DNA of 64,000 bases from Haematobia irritans (taxonomy: Eukaryota; Arthropoda; Insecta; Diptera; Muscidae), in assembly GCF_050003625.1 (NCBI RefSeq), contig NC_134397.1, forward strand, positions 68,484,669 to 68,548,668. Reading direction: 5' to 3'. Within the stretch, counting starts at the first letter, position 1; each line of letters starts with the position of its first letter. Made by a program: the position numbers and the translations under genes. The notes under the pieces were generated by a model. It worked only from the letters and a program-made list of their open reading frames with translations. It was not told the DNA's origin and did no database searches. Shown one piece after another: positions 50,163-62,142 of the stretch.

Positions 50163-51312
50163 CAAGTGTATACGGCCGTAAGTTCGGCCAGGCCGAATCT
50201 TATGTACCCTCCACCATGGATTGCGTAGAAACTTCAACGAAAGACTGTCATCCACAATCGAAATACTTGGGTTGTGGTATCTTAAAACTTCTTAACATCG
50301 TTTTCTAAATTGTGAGTTAGTCCATACGTGGTATATATTAGACAAAAAAGTTATGTATAGTTAAGTCGACGAATAATTACGAATCGATATGGACTTTTTG
50401 CACGGTACGTAGAGAGACAGAATTGAAATATGGGGGTCGCTTATATGGGGCTATATACAATTATGAACTTGATATGGACAAATTTTTGTGTGATTGGAAA
50501 TCGCTTTATCTGAGGGATATATATATAACTATAGACCGATATGGCATGGTTGTTAACGACCATATACTAGCACAATGTACCAAATTTCAACTGACTCGGA
50601 TGAAATTTGCTCCTCCAAGAGGCTCCAAAACCAAATCTCGGGATCGGTTTATATGGGAGCTATATATAATTATGGACCGATGTGGACCAATTTTTGCGTG
50701 ATTGTTAGAGACCATATATAGGGGGGCTATATATAATTATGAACCGATGTGAACAAATTTTTGCATGGTTGTTAGAAACCGTATACTGACACCATGTACC
50801 AAATTTGAGCCGGATCGGATGAAATTTGCTTCTCTTAGAGGCCTCGCAAGCCAAATCGGGAGATCGGTTTATATGGGGGCTATATATAATTATGGACCGA
50901 TTTGGACCAATTTTTGCATGGTTGTTAGAGACCATATACTGACACCATGTACCAAATTTCAGCCGGATCGGATGAAATTTGCTTCTCTTAGAGGCCTCGC
51001 AAGCCAAATTTGGGGGTCCGTTTATATGGGGGCTATACGTAAAAGTGGACCGATATGACCCATTTGCAATACCGTCCGACCTACATCAATAACAACTACT
51101 TGTGCCAAGTTTCAAGTCGATAGCTTGTTTCGTTCGGAAGTTAGCGTGATTTCAACAGACGGACGGACGGACGGACATGCTCAGATCGACTCAGAATTTC
51201 ACCATGACCCAGAATATATGTACTTTATGGGGTCTTAGAGCAATATTTCCATGTGTTACAAACGGAATGACAAAGTTAATATACCCCCCATCCTATGGTG
51301 GAGGGTATTAAA
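50163..51312 (+). mobile_element. F1 mini-me/DINE-like element, full length
   Basis: Complete left end (CGGCCGTAAGTTCGGCCAGG), no 29-bp minisatellite, 153-bp repeats to about 51040, (GACG)n tract, CGGAATGACAAAG, and the terminal TATGGTGGAGGGTATTAAAA. Confidence 0.75.
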
Positions 51313-51344
51313 AATGTGATATTTTGCCAAATAAATAATTTTTA

Positions 51345-53412
51345 TATTTTTTATACCCTAAACCACATAGTGGTCAGGGTATAATAAGTTTGATCGGCCA
51401 AAAAATGTGCCTACCAGAAATATTGATTTTAGACCCCATCAAATATATACCGATCGACTCAGAATTACCTCTTGAGTCGATCTAGCGCTTGGTGTGCGTC
51501 CGTCCGTCCGTCTGTCCATGTATTTGTTGTTCACACGATTTCTGTCGCAATTATTAACCGCTTTTGATGAAATTTGGTACAGGGAGTTTTTTGGGCACAA
51601 GGACGAACGCTGTTGAATTTGGAAGAAATCGGATCAAATTTAGATATAGCTCCCATATATATGTATCGCCCGATTTCGACAAATGGGGTCACGTTGCGCG
51701 TTTTTTCAAACGGATCGTCACCAAATTTGGCAAAAGGTAATCTTTTCCATCGCCCTTCAAGTCTGCAAAATTTCATCCAAATCGGTTCAGATTTAGATAT
51801 AGCTCTCATATATATGTATCGCCCGATTTTCCGAAATTTGGCCATAAAACCCTTATTTATCAACCGATCTTACCCAAATTTGGCTAAATGTAGTCTTCTA
51901 TAGCACTAACTATATGTGCAAAAAATCATCGAAATCGGTTCAGATTTAGATATAGCTCCCATATATATGTATAGCCCGATTTTCCCAAATTTGGCCATAG
52001 AACCCTTATTTATTAACCGATCTTACTACAAGTTGGCTAGATCCAGTCCTCTATAGTACTTACTATATGTGTAAAATTTCATCGAAATCGGTTCAAATTT
52101 AAATATAGCTCCCATATATGTATCGCCCGATTTTCAAAAATTCGCCCTTATAACCTTATGTTTGACCATACAGGCCTCATTTCTTAACTTATCTTACTCA
52201 AATCTTGCACAAAGTAACCTTTTGTGGTATTAATCAAACCCGCAAAATTTTATGCAAATTGGTTCAGATTTAGATATAGCTTCCATATATATGCATCGCT
52301 CGATTTTCCCTAATTTGGCCATAGTACTCTTATTTATTAACCAATGTTACACAAATTTCAAATTTTGATGTACTAGCCGATCGTACTTATGCGTACTTGT
52401 AGCTCTTACATAAGAATATTGCTCGATTTTTACAAATTTGGATTTATTACCCACACTAATTTAACGATTTTCTCTTTTTTAATAATGGGCTCAATATTAG
52501 TGGCATACTAACTCCGTAGGCGCAATATCAACACAGCCAGTGTTGCTAGAAGTAGGGAAAATTCCCTATATGTAGGGGTTTTCTAATATTTAGCGTCTTG
52601 TAGGGACGTAGGGCCACAATGTAGGACATTTTCACTCAACACAATTTGTAATAATTTTTACATTTTGGTGGCTCTAGAGGAGGAAATTAGAAGCCGGCAA
52701 GGCTTGATCTTTAACAATGTGTGGTAAACTTTATTTCTGTAGAAAATTTTGTCAACATTTTATTTCTATTGAATATTTTGTCAAAATTGTATTTCTATAG
52801 AAATTTTTTTTTAAATATTATTTCTATAAAAAATTTTCTCAAAATTTTATTTCTCTGGAATTTTTTCTCAAAATTTTATTTCTATAGAATTTATTGTCAA
52901 AATTTTATTTCTGTAGAAAAATTTCTCACAAAAATTTGTTTATAGAAACTTTTTCCAAAATTTAACAAAAAAGATTACTAATTTGGGTAGAATTCTACCA
53001 ACTGTGGCAACCGTAATAGTAATACAAATTTATATTCTAAGTTATATACGTTGCATATTCATGTTTTAAGATAATAAAGTACTTAGAACCATTTTTGGTT
53101 TGTAAAATTTTTTAAATTTAACGAAAAATATAGTAGGGAAAATTGTTTGGGAGTGTATGGGAAAGTAGGGAACTTTTTTTGTCCTTGTCGGATAAACCGA
53201 ACATTTTCCCTTACAACATTGACTATGAGCTATAGTCAGATTGACACAAAGCACCCATAGACATGTACCCCTTAATTTTCTTAAATATGCAACTTCGGTT
53301 TATCTCCCAGACCTATATGTTACCCCACAAATGCTTATGATTACTAATTCTGTAATGGTGGTTTAGGGTATGATATAGTCGGCCCCACCCGACTTTCTAC
53401 TTTACTTACTTG
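51345..53412 (-). mobile_element. F4 mini-me-like element, full length with internal insertion
   Basis: In reverse: terminal hairpin ACCCTAAACCACATAGTGGT at 51355, (CCGT)n near 51500, internal repeats with AGCTCCCATATATATGTAT spaced 153 bp four times, and left end GGTGGTTTAGGGTATGATAT, GGCCCCACCCGAC at 53350-53395. Interrupted by 52542-53221. Confidence 0.65.
52542..53221 (+). mobile_element. Possible hAT-like insertion inside F4
   Basis: Begins CAGTGTTGCTAGAAGTAGGG and ends CCCTTACAACATTG, imperfect inverted repeats of hAT type. Contains a 29-bp minisatellite at 52730-52960. No matching 8-bp flanks seen, so boundaries are tentative. Confidence 0.35.
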
Positions 53413-54059
53413 TTTACAATCTTCATTATATCCTAAAGCTTGTCTGGAACGTTTGACCTCGAATATTTTTAAAAATTTACAATTTTTCTAGAATAGATTT
53501 AGCATTTTTTTCGACTAAATTTGAATAATTTCTACCATTTTATTAATTCTTACTCTGTTGCTAGCCTATTTGAAACAAAAAAGTTTGAATTAAAAGAACT
53601 CCCTGTGTAGTTAAAATAAAAAACATCTTTGGGAGGACAATTTTGGAAGTGCTTTAAAAGTCATGCCTTTGGAAGAACTTCCAATTTTTTTTTTGCTGGG
53701 GTATTCTGTGTAGAGAAAATCAAATTCCATAAATGAAATAGATGTTCTAGTTTTATGGTAAAGAGTTTAAATTTAAATTTGGTTTGTAACTAAAAACGAT
53801 TTAAAAACAAGACAAGGTTTTAGAATCAAATTAGATATTAATACAATTTTATATGAGCTTATTGAACAAAATCGGGGATCCGTGAGCTTTCGAAGTTTTG
53901 GTCGAAAGATAAAAGAGTTTCAAACTGGATAAATTCTATTTTAAAAGTGTTATACGTTTTCTTTTCAGGAGGGCGAAACTTTGAGACAAACGAAGTTTTC
54001 GTTTTGTAGCTAAAAACAATTCTTTGAAAGCTAATAAAGAAGTTTAGAGACAATGGTTG
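53413..54059. repeat. Diverged repeat (relative of 6191-6600) and spacer
   Basis: 53410-53700 matches 6191-6520. 53700-54059 is unassigned. Confidence 0.4.
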
Positions 54060-54669
54060 CACTGAAAAAAGCATGCCCGGTTCCAAAGATTTTGTCTTTA
54101 CTTTACCAATTTTGGTATTGATTCCGAGCCAAAGAAGCGGAGACTACAAGTAAGGATACTTTTAAGACACAATTCTCTTTTAAATTTGGGTTTTGTGTAC
54201 TTATTTCTAGGAAACAAATTTTAATATTTCGTTTTTTTACCATATGCTATCAAAATCCTCTAAAAACTAAGACTTGGCTTCCAGTAGAAATAATGCTATG
54301 TTTCAAGTAAAAAACGTCTTTAAAATAAAGTGTTAAAAAACATGTCCTATATTTGAACGATTTTTTGCAAAAAAAGATGCAAAAAACAACAAATTTAAAG
54401 ACAGTTTCATTAAGTTTAAAGAATTTTTCTGAATTATTAAAGTCAAGTTGACCTTAGCCCAAACATTTTTTCTTTCATGTTATGATACCCATTTGTAAGT
54501 CAAATCACCTAATTATAAGGACAATACGACTTCATTGAAAAGTTTATCGACTTTTGGACAAGGAAAAAAACTTTATATTAGAGAAATGCGTCTTCAATGC
54601 TAAACAAAACTTGCATTAGTATTTTAAAGACATGAAATCTTTGACCTCACGACAATATTTTTTTCAGTG
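54060..54669 (+). mobile_element. TIR element with CACTGAAAAAA ends and GCATGCCCGGTT (610 bp)
   Basis: Left CACTGAAAAAAGCATGCCCG, right ATTTTTTTCAGTG. Flanked by TG dinucleotides. A reverse full copy at 57096-57723 is flanked by TA. A degraded copy lies in the ANKS1 intron (600-1360). Confidence 0.6.
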
Positions 54670-54767
54670 TGCAGCTTGTTTTAATACGCGAGTATTTTCT
54701 TAAAAAAAAATCAAAAAAAGCAAAAAAAAAGTACACGCAGAGAAAGAGCCCAAACACGTCCTCATTT

Positions 54768-55300
54768 TTATACCCTCCACCATAGGATGGGGGTATATTA
54801 ACTTTGTCATTCCATTTGTAACACATCAAAATATTGCTCTAAGACCACATAAAGTATATATATTCTGGGTCGTGGTGAAATTCTGAGTCGATCGAAGCAT
54901 GTCCGTCCCTCCGTCCGTCTGTTGAAATCTCGCTAACTTCCGAACGAAACAAGCTATCGACTTGAAACTTGGCACAAGTAGTTGTTATCGGATGGTATTG
55001 CAGTAGTTGTAGGTCGGATGGTATTGCAAATGGGCCATATCGGTCTACTTTTACGTATAGCTTTGGCTTGCAGGGCCTCTTGGAGGAGCAAAATTCATCC
55101 GATCCGGCTGAGATTTGGTACGTGGTATAAGTATATGGTCTGTAACAATCATGCAAAAAAAAATTGGTCCATAATTATATACAGCCCCCATATAAATCGA
55201 TCACCAGATTTGAACTCCGGAGCCTCTTGGAGGAGAAAACTTCATTCGATCCGGATGAAATTTTGTACATGTTGTTAGTATGTGGTTTCTAACAACTATG
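54768..55300 (-). mobile_element. F1 element, right half
   Basis: In reverse: terminal hairpin ACCCTCCACCATAGGATGGG, (CCGT)n near 54905, then diverged 153-bp repeats. Left end missing; 55300-55430 unassigned. Confidence 0.6.
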
Positions 55301-55431
55301 CTCATAGTGGTTCAGGTGTATTATGTGTTTGGGTGGACCTTTGAATTTGTACTGCACTGGATCAACTTCCAGCCGGATCATGTCGATCATAAAGATCGGA
55401 AGTCGATCGCAGACATAAAGCTTATAGAAAC

Positions 55432-55622
55432 AAGTATGTACGGCCAGGCCGAAGCTTATGTACCCTCCACCATGGATTGCATAGAAACTTCTTCTAAACA
55501 CTGCCATCCACAATCGAATTGCTTAAGTTGCGGTAACGCTTGCCCATGGCAAGGTATCTTAAAACCTCCTAACACCGTCTTCTAAATTGTATGTAAGTCC
55601 ATACGTGGTTATATTAAATCAA
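55432..55622 (+). repeat. F1 left-end fragment with damaged hairpin
   Basis: ACGGCCAGGCCGAAGC lacks the CGTAAGTTCGGC stretch. It stops where an intact F1 left end begins. Confidence 0.55.
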
Positions 55623-55624
55623 AC

Positions 55625-56707
55625 AAGTATATACGGCCGTAAGTTCGGCCAGGCCGAAGCTTATGTACCCTCCACCATGGATTGCGTAGAAACTTCTACT
55701 GAAGTCCATACGTGGTATATATAAACTTAAAATGGCCGATTAGATACGTATATAATTAAGTTTGACAAAATTTTCTATAGAAATAAAATTTTGACAACAT
55801 TTTCTATAGAAGTAAAATTTGGACAACATTTTCTATAGAAATAAGATTGTAACAAAATTTTCTATAGAAAAAACATTTTGACAAAATTTTCTATAGAAAT
55901 AAAATTTTTACAAAATTTTCAAAAGATTTAAAATTTTGACAACATTTTCTACAGAAATAAAATTTTGCCAAAATTTTCTATAGAAATAAAATATGACAAA
56001 ATTTTCTATAGGAATAAAATTTTGACAAAATTTTTTATAGAAATAAAATTTTGCTAGATTATTTTTGCTCGAGTGGCAAGCATGATTATGAACCGATATG
56101 GACCAATTTTTGTGTGATTGGGGATCGGCTATATATAACTATAGACCGATATGGACCAATTTTGGCATGGTTATTAGCGGCCATATATTAACATCACGTT
56201 GCAAATTTCAACCGGATCGAATGAATTTTGCTCCTCTAAGAGGCTCCGGAGTTCAAATCTGGGGATCGGTTTATATGGGGGCTATATATAATTATAGACC
56301 GATGTGGACCAATTGCATGGTTGTTAGAGACCATATACTAACACCATGTACCAAATTTCAGCCGGATCGGATGAAATTTGCTTCTCTTAGAGCAATCGCA
56401 AGCCAAATTTGGGGGTCCGTTTATATGGGGGCTATACGTAAAAGTGGACCGATATGGCCCATTTGCAATACCATCCGACCTACGTCAATAACAACTACTT
56501 GTGCCAAGTTTCAAGTCGATAGCTTGTTTCGTTCGGAAGTTAGCGTGATTTCAACAGACGGACGGACGGACGGACATGCTCAGATCGACTCAGAATTTCA
56601 CCACGACCTAGAATATATATAGTTTATGGGGTCTTAGAGCAATATTTCGATGTGTTACAAACGGAATGACAAAGTTAATATACCCCCATCCTATGGTGGA
56701 GGGTATA
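55625..56707 (+). mobile_element. F1 mini-me/DINE-like element, full length
   Basis: Left end CGGCCGTAAGTTCGGCCAGG, 29-bp minisatellite 55760-56050, three 153-bp repeats, (GACG)n at about 56558, TATATAGTTTATGGGGTC and a perfect terminal TATGGTGGAGGGTATAAAAA. Confidence 0.75.
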
Positions 56708-57095
56708 AAAATGCAATTCTCTCTTCTTCAGAAGGAAATTGGGAGATTGATCTAAATCTCAGCTATGCGAAAAAATGGGAAACCACATACTGTATTGCCT
56801 TACTCTTGTTAGCTTCCACAAACTTTTGAAATTAATTTTAATTGCTCCAAAATAAATAACTTTAAACGCACTCTACAAATCACTCATTACTTGCCAACTT
56901 AATGCTGTTTATTCTCCACAAAATAACACCACATAAATAGACACATTTATTTTACTTTTAGGAAATTAGATAGCATTATTTATTCAATTAGTTTTTTTTT
57001 ATTTTTGTCGCACCTGGTACTTGAAGTCTCCATACACAAAACACTAGATAAGAGAACGTCTCGAGAAATGAAAATTATCCAATTTAGTAAACATA
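56708..57095. other. Unassigned sequence
   Basis: No gene or repeat recognised. Confidence 0.35.
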
Positions 57096-57723
57096 CACTA
57101 AAAAAAAAATGTTTTCGTGAGGCCAAAGATTTCATGTTCTAAATACGAATGTGAGTTTTGCCTATTTGACGTAATTCTCTAATATAACGTTTTTTCTTTG
57201 TTCAAAAGGCGATAAACCTTTCAATTAAGTCGTTTCGTCTTTATATTTAAGCGATTCGAATAAAAAATCGGTATCTTAACATTAAAGAAAATTGTGTTGG
57301 ACTAAGGTCAACTTGCCTTTAATACTTTCGTAAAATTCTTCAAAATAAATTCACTTGTCCTTAAATTTGGTGACTTTTTGCATCTTGACTACAAAGCAAA
57401 AAAGCGTATAAAAAAAGGAGATGTTTTTCAACAGTTTATTTTAAAGACGTTTTTACTTCAACATAGCATAATTTCTACTTGAAGTCGAGTGTAAATTTGA
57501 AAATGTAAGTTATCGTTGACACGTTTTTAAAGGGCTCTAATAACTCATGAAGAAAAAAGAACAAACTAATTAATTAAAATTTTTTTCTAGTACAAAGTAC
57601 GCAAAACTCAAATTTAAAAGAGAATTGTGTCTTAAATTTATCCTTACTTTGGCTCGAAATCAATATCCAAATCATTAGACTATAGACAAATTTTTTGAAA
57701 CCGGGCATGCTTTTTTTCCAGTG
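57096..57723 (-). mobile_element. TIR element, reverse copy of 54060-54669 (628 bp)
   Basis: Right end CGGGCATGCTTTTTTTCCAG TG, left CACTAAAAAAAAAATG. TA at 57094-57095 and 57724-57725. Confidence 0.65.
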
Positions 57724-58185
57724 TAAGTCAAGCATTAGGTTGATTTATTTTGGGCTGCTTATATGATGTGGCTACACAATCATCTGAATGGACAATATGG
57801 GGGAGTATAATTGGGGGATTTGGGGGTTGGAAGATTTTATCGTAGAGTAAAAAAAGGGTGGCTACAGCGTCTGCATTATTATCATCTTCATCGACAGTGG
57901 CAACAGAAAGGCTGGTAGCTCGCTTTGCTGCACCAAAAACAAACAAACTAAGTAAATTAAGCTCATAAAATGGTCACATATACATTTACACGCATTGGCA
58001 TAGACAAATGAGCGGGGTTGCCATCACGGTCTTTCATCATCAACATTGAAATAAGAGTTTTCGTTACTGGGAGCAAATTGTAGACAAACGAAACTTTCTT
58101 TTAAGTTTACAAATTTTTTTTTCATGCATAGATTAGAGAGATTGCAAAGAGAAAATGCCGTTGTTAAACTAACGCTAAATTTAAC
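57724..58185. other. Low-repeat sequence between elements
   Basis: Contains a minus-strand open stretch (57946-57728) with an acceptor-like TTTGGTGCAG upstream; see findings. Otherwise unassigned. Confidence 0.35.
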
Positions 58186-59790
58186 TTATGGGGGTATAAT
58201 AAGTTTGTCATTCCGTTTGTAACACATCGAAATATCGATTTCCGACTATATAAAGTATTTATTCGTGATCAGGGAGAAATTCTAAGACAATATAAGCATG
58301 TCCGTCTGTCCGTTTGTTGTAATCACGCTACAGCCTTCAATAACGGTACTATCGTCCTGAAATTTGGTACAGATTCGTCTTTTGTTTGCAGGCAGGTCAA
58401 GTTCGAAGATGGGCTATATCCAAGTTTTGATATAGTCCCCATATAAACCGACTTCCCGATTTGGGGTCTTGGGCTTATAAAAACTGTAGTTTTTATCCAA
58501 TTTACAAATTGGAAATCTAGAGGTATTTTAGGACCATCAAAAAGTGTACAGAAAATGGTGCCTATCGGTCCATGTTTTGGTATAGCCCCCATATAGACCG
58601 ATTTCCCGATTTGGCTTCTTGGGCGTCTAGAAAGTGTATTTTCTATCCGATTTGCCTGAAATTTAAAATCTAGAGGTATTCTAAGACCATTAAGACGTGC
58701 GTCGAAAATGGTGAGTACCGGTCGATGTTTTGATATAGCCCCATATAGACCGATCTCCCGATTTTACTTCTTTGGCTTCTAGAATCCGTAATTTTTACCC
58801 AATTTGCCTGAAATTGGAAATCCAGAGGTATTCTAGGAAAATAAAGAGATGTGCCGATTATCGGACCATGTTTCGATATAGCCCCCATATAGGCCGATCT
58901 CCAGATTTACTTCTTGGGCCTGAAATTGGAAATCCAGAGGTATTCTAGGAAAATAAAGAGATGTGCCGATTATCGGACCATGTTTCGATATAGCCCCCAT
59001 ATAGGCCGATCTCCAGATTTACTTCTTGGGCTTCTAGAATCCGTAGTTTTTACCCAATTTGTCTGAAATTGGAAATCTAGAGGTATTCTAGGACCATAAA
59101 GGGGTGTGTCGAATATATTGAGTATCGGTACAGTTTTTGATATAACCCCCTTATAAACCAGCCCTCCGATTTGGGGTACAGATTCTAGAACTACAATTAG
59201 ATGTGCTGAATACTGTTTGTATCCTTCCATGTTTTGTTATAGCCCCCATTACACCGAACCCCCGATTTAACTTCTAGGGTTTTTAGAAATGGTGGTTTTT
59301 ATCCGATGAGCCACAAATTGAAAATATACTGGCATTTTAGACCCATAACAAAGTGTATATTATTTAGTTTTATCGGTCCATTTGGTAAGGGTCCATATAG
59401 ACCGATTTCACTTATTGAGGGTATCAGTGCGCCGATCATGAAAATTGCTTAAAACTAAATGCAAAATTTCCAGATTTTACTTCTCGTAGTCATTTAAATA
59501 ATTTGGATGAAAATCCACAGATTATAGATTTCAAATCAAGGCGTTATTTTATCATTTTCTTGCACACTTACAAGATATGTTTATGATTCCTCTAAAACTC
59601 AAACAAAAAATGGTTCTTATAAATTCAGAATCAGATGTAGTCTTCATAGGTAAAATCTTTAATTTATCTGTGGGAAGCGTACTAGTTGAACTGATCTGCT
59701 TGGGAAAATATCTGTCATCATTATATTTGATTCATGGTGGTGGGTATTGAAGATTCGGCCCAGGCGAACTTACTACTGTATATACTTGTT
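58186..59790 (-). mobile_element. F3 mini-me-like element, full length
   Basis: In reverse: TATGGGGGTATAATAAG, CGGAATGACAAAC complement, CCGTCTGTCCGT, internal repeats with ATAGCCCCCATATAGACCGA, and left end ATGGTGGTGGGTATTGAAG to 59790. A 112-bp unit (58808-58919) is exactly duplicated at 58920-59031. Confidence 0.65.
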
Positions 59791-59855
59791 GCATTTAAAT
59801 TTTATAATTTTTTCGACATTTTCACAGCTTAACGAATTCTTATTTTTTTTTAATA

Positions 59856-60416
59856 TGTCTCAAACATTTTATGAACTAAACGTGGGTATAAAGGTCAATC
59901 ACCGTACACATTAGTTCAATATGAACTAAAACAGAAGAAAATTTGTTTACGATTCCCAAAAATGTAAGAATGAACTATATTGTGGTTAAAATGGTCTTGA
60001 TTTGGCACCAATGGTTTTTATTTCATTTTTTTACTTTAGTAAAAAAAATCACCCCAACCATGTTTCAAGACCTAAATGTTATTTGTTTACGGAAAACATG
60101 TAACATATTTGTCGACACCATGTTATTTTCTCGCAAATTATGTATCTGATTTCGGAGAGCATGTTATGTTTTGACGAGACAAGAATATTGTTGCGACAAA
60201 AATACTACATGATCGCCGTCAAAAAGTAAGATGGTGCTCTTGAAATATGTTTGAGGTGATCATATCCTTCTCTGGGTGTGTAATTTCGTGAATTGTATTT
60301 AAAAAGTACACCAGCACTCAAAAAAAAGTTTACTTGGATCCAAAGATTTTAACCTTCCCTTAAGGTAAGGTCATTGAACTTTATATCCACGTTTAGTTCA
60401 TAAAATGTTTGAGACA
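59856..60416 (+). mobile_element. TIR element with nearly perfect ends of about 45 bp (561 bp)
   Basis: Both ends read TGTCTCAAACATTTTATGAA followed by CTAAACGTGG(G/A)TATAAAG. TA at 59854-59855 and 60417-60418. A GAAGGAATATGATCA-type MITE is nested at about 60041-60280. A partial relative is at 34356-34480. Confidence 0.7.
60041..60280 (+). mobile_element. Nested MITE of the 8860-9094 family
   Basis: Shares ATCACCCCAACCATGTTTCA-like start and GGTGATCATATCCTTCTCTG end, followed by TA (60281-60282). Confidence 0.5.
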
Positions 60417-60420
60417 TATA

Positions 60421-61010
60421 TGTCAGATGGTATTGCAAATGGACCACATCGGTTTAGATATAGTCACCATATAAACCGATCCACAGATTTGGCTTGCGGA
60501 GATTCTTGTTAGACCACATTTTATTCGATCCGGTTGAAATTTGGAACTTGTTGTTAGTCTATGGCCACTAATCACAATGCAAAAATTGGTAAATATCGGT
60601 CTATAATTATATATAGCCCCCATATAAACCGATCTCCAGATTTGACCACCGGAGCCTCTTGTATGAGTAAAGTTCATCCAATTCGGTTGAAATTTAGTAT
60701 GTTATGTTAGTATGTTATGTTAGTCTTGTTAGACCACATTTTATTCGATCCGGTTGAAATTTGGAACTTGTTGTTAGTCTATGGCCACTAATCACAATGC
60801 AAAAATTGGTAAATATCGGTCTATAATTATATATAGCCCCCATATAAACCGATCTCCAGATTTGACCACCGGAGCCTCTTGTATGAGTAAAGTTCATCCA
60901 ATTCGGTTGAAATTTAGTATGTTATGTTAGTATAGGGTCTCTAAAAAACACGCAAAATTTTGAAATTTGGTACGTCGTGTTAGTCTATGGCCACTAACCA
61001 TGGCCACAGC
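60421..61010 (-). repeat. F1 internal fragment with exact 220-bp tandem duplication
   Basis: Reverse-oriented F1 repeats. 60504-60723 and 60724-60943 look identical over nearly their whole length. 61011-61064 also resembles a piece of SINE body. Confidence 0.6.
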
Positions 61011-61064
61011 TCAATGAAAGTCTTCTTTTTTATAGCCGAGTCTGAATGACGTGTCACTCTATGC

Positions 61065-61531
61065 ACACAAAAGTTTTTTCAGATTCAATCAAAAAATAAT
61101 TGATCCAATTAATTTTTTAATTGAAATGTCTGCAATCACGAAAATGATAGTATCAATCACAAATTTAATTGGGTATCAAAAAATTTCTTGATTAAAAAAT
61201 TAATTGATTTCAATAGCAAAATTCAATTAATTTTTTAATTAAAAACGAAACTATTTTTAATCGCTTTAGTATATTTCAATGAGTTTCTATAACTATTTTT
61301 ATTAAAAATTAAAAATTCATAGTTTCAATTTCTTTTAATTAAGATTAAAAAAAAATCCAGAATTAAGTGTCTTACTCTTCCGAGTTTGATTAAAAAGTTA
61401 ATTGTATCAATTAAATTTTTAATTGAAAATTTAAAAAATATCAATCATTGACTTAATTTAATTTTTCCAGTTTGATTAAAAGGTTAATCAACTTTTTGAT
61501 TGGGAATAATTTGGTGATATTTTTTTCTGTG
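61065..61531 (-). mobile_element. AATTAA-palindrome MITE, reverse copy
   Basis: Second copy of the family at 47036-47567, with CACACAAAAGTTTTTTC and GGTGATATTTTTTTCTGTG ends. Confidence 0.65.
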
Positions 61532-61712
61532 TTAATTGAAAATTCAGTTCGGCACTGTTTGCCATACCACCAGAGCGATTCTTCAGGGCCAGCGCACTTA
61601 AAGTGTTCAAAGCTACTTAAAGCTCATTTTATTCTAAATTTTGTTTGGCAGCTGATGACCATTAGACCTGAGTGTATTGATGGTAGAATTTAAGACAAAT
61701 ATGGGCACAATA

Positions 61713-61960
61713 CTCTGAAAAAACAGTGAACCCCCCAGGAAGAAAAATTTTAGTTAATTATAGAAAATTTATATTATTTTTAGAAAATTTTTACTAGACA
61801 GTAGTGCAAACGCTGACATCACGCCGATATCACAAAAATAAATATATATTTCGACAAATGCAAGAAAATTTATTAGACATAATTAATTTTTTCCACTTGT
61901 TAACGAAAATGTTGTAGTTTGAAGGAAAAATTGAAGTTTAAAATTGCAAGAATCTCTTTA
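61713..61960 (+). mobile_element. Truncated TA-target MITE (5358-5875 family)
   Basis: Left end CTCTGAAAAAACAGTGAACC preceded by TA. Internal GCTGACATCACGCCGATATC agrees with 5455-5480. The right half is missing. Confidence 0.55.
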
Positions 61961-61965
61961 AATTG

Positions 61966-62142
61966 TGATACCATACGTAGTGGTGAATTTCTCTTATCAA
62001 TGAGAGCTGCCCGATTCTATGTTAAGCTCAATGACAAGGGACCTCCTTTTTATAGCTGAGTCCGAACGTCGTTCCACATTGCAGTGAAACCACTTAGAGC
62101 AGCTTTGAAACACTCAGAAATGTCACCATCATTACAGAGGTG
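61966..62142 (-). mobile_element. SINE body fragment
   Basis: In reverse it matches 32585-32740 of the SINE (CTAAGTGGTTTCACTGCAAT, AAAAAGGAGGTCCCTTGTCA). The tRNA-like head is missing where the LINE tail begins. Confidence 0.65.

Noticed and set aside
52542..53221. Definite hAT insertion in the F4 element
   Set aside because: Ends resemble hAT but flanking octamers do not match, so it is kept only as a low-confidence feature.
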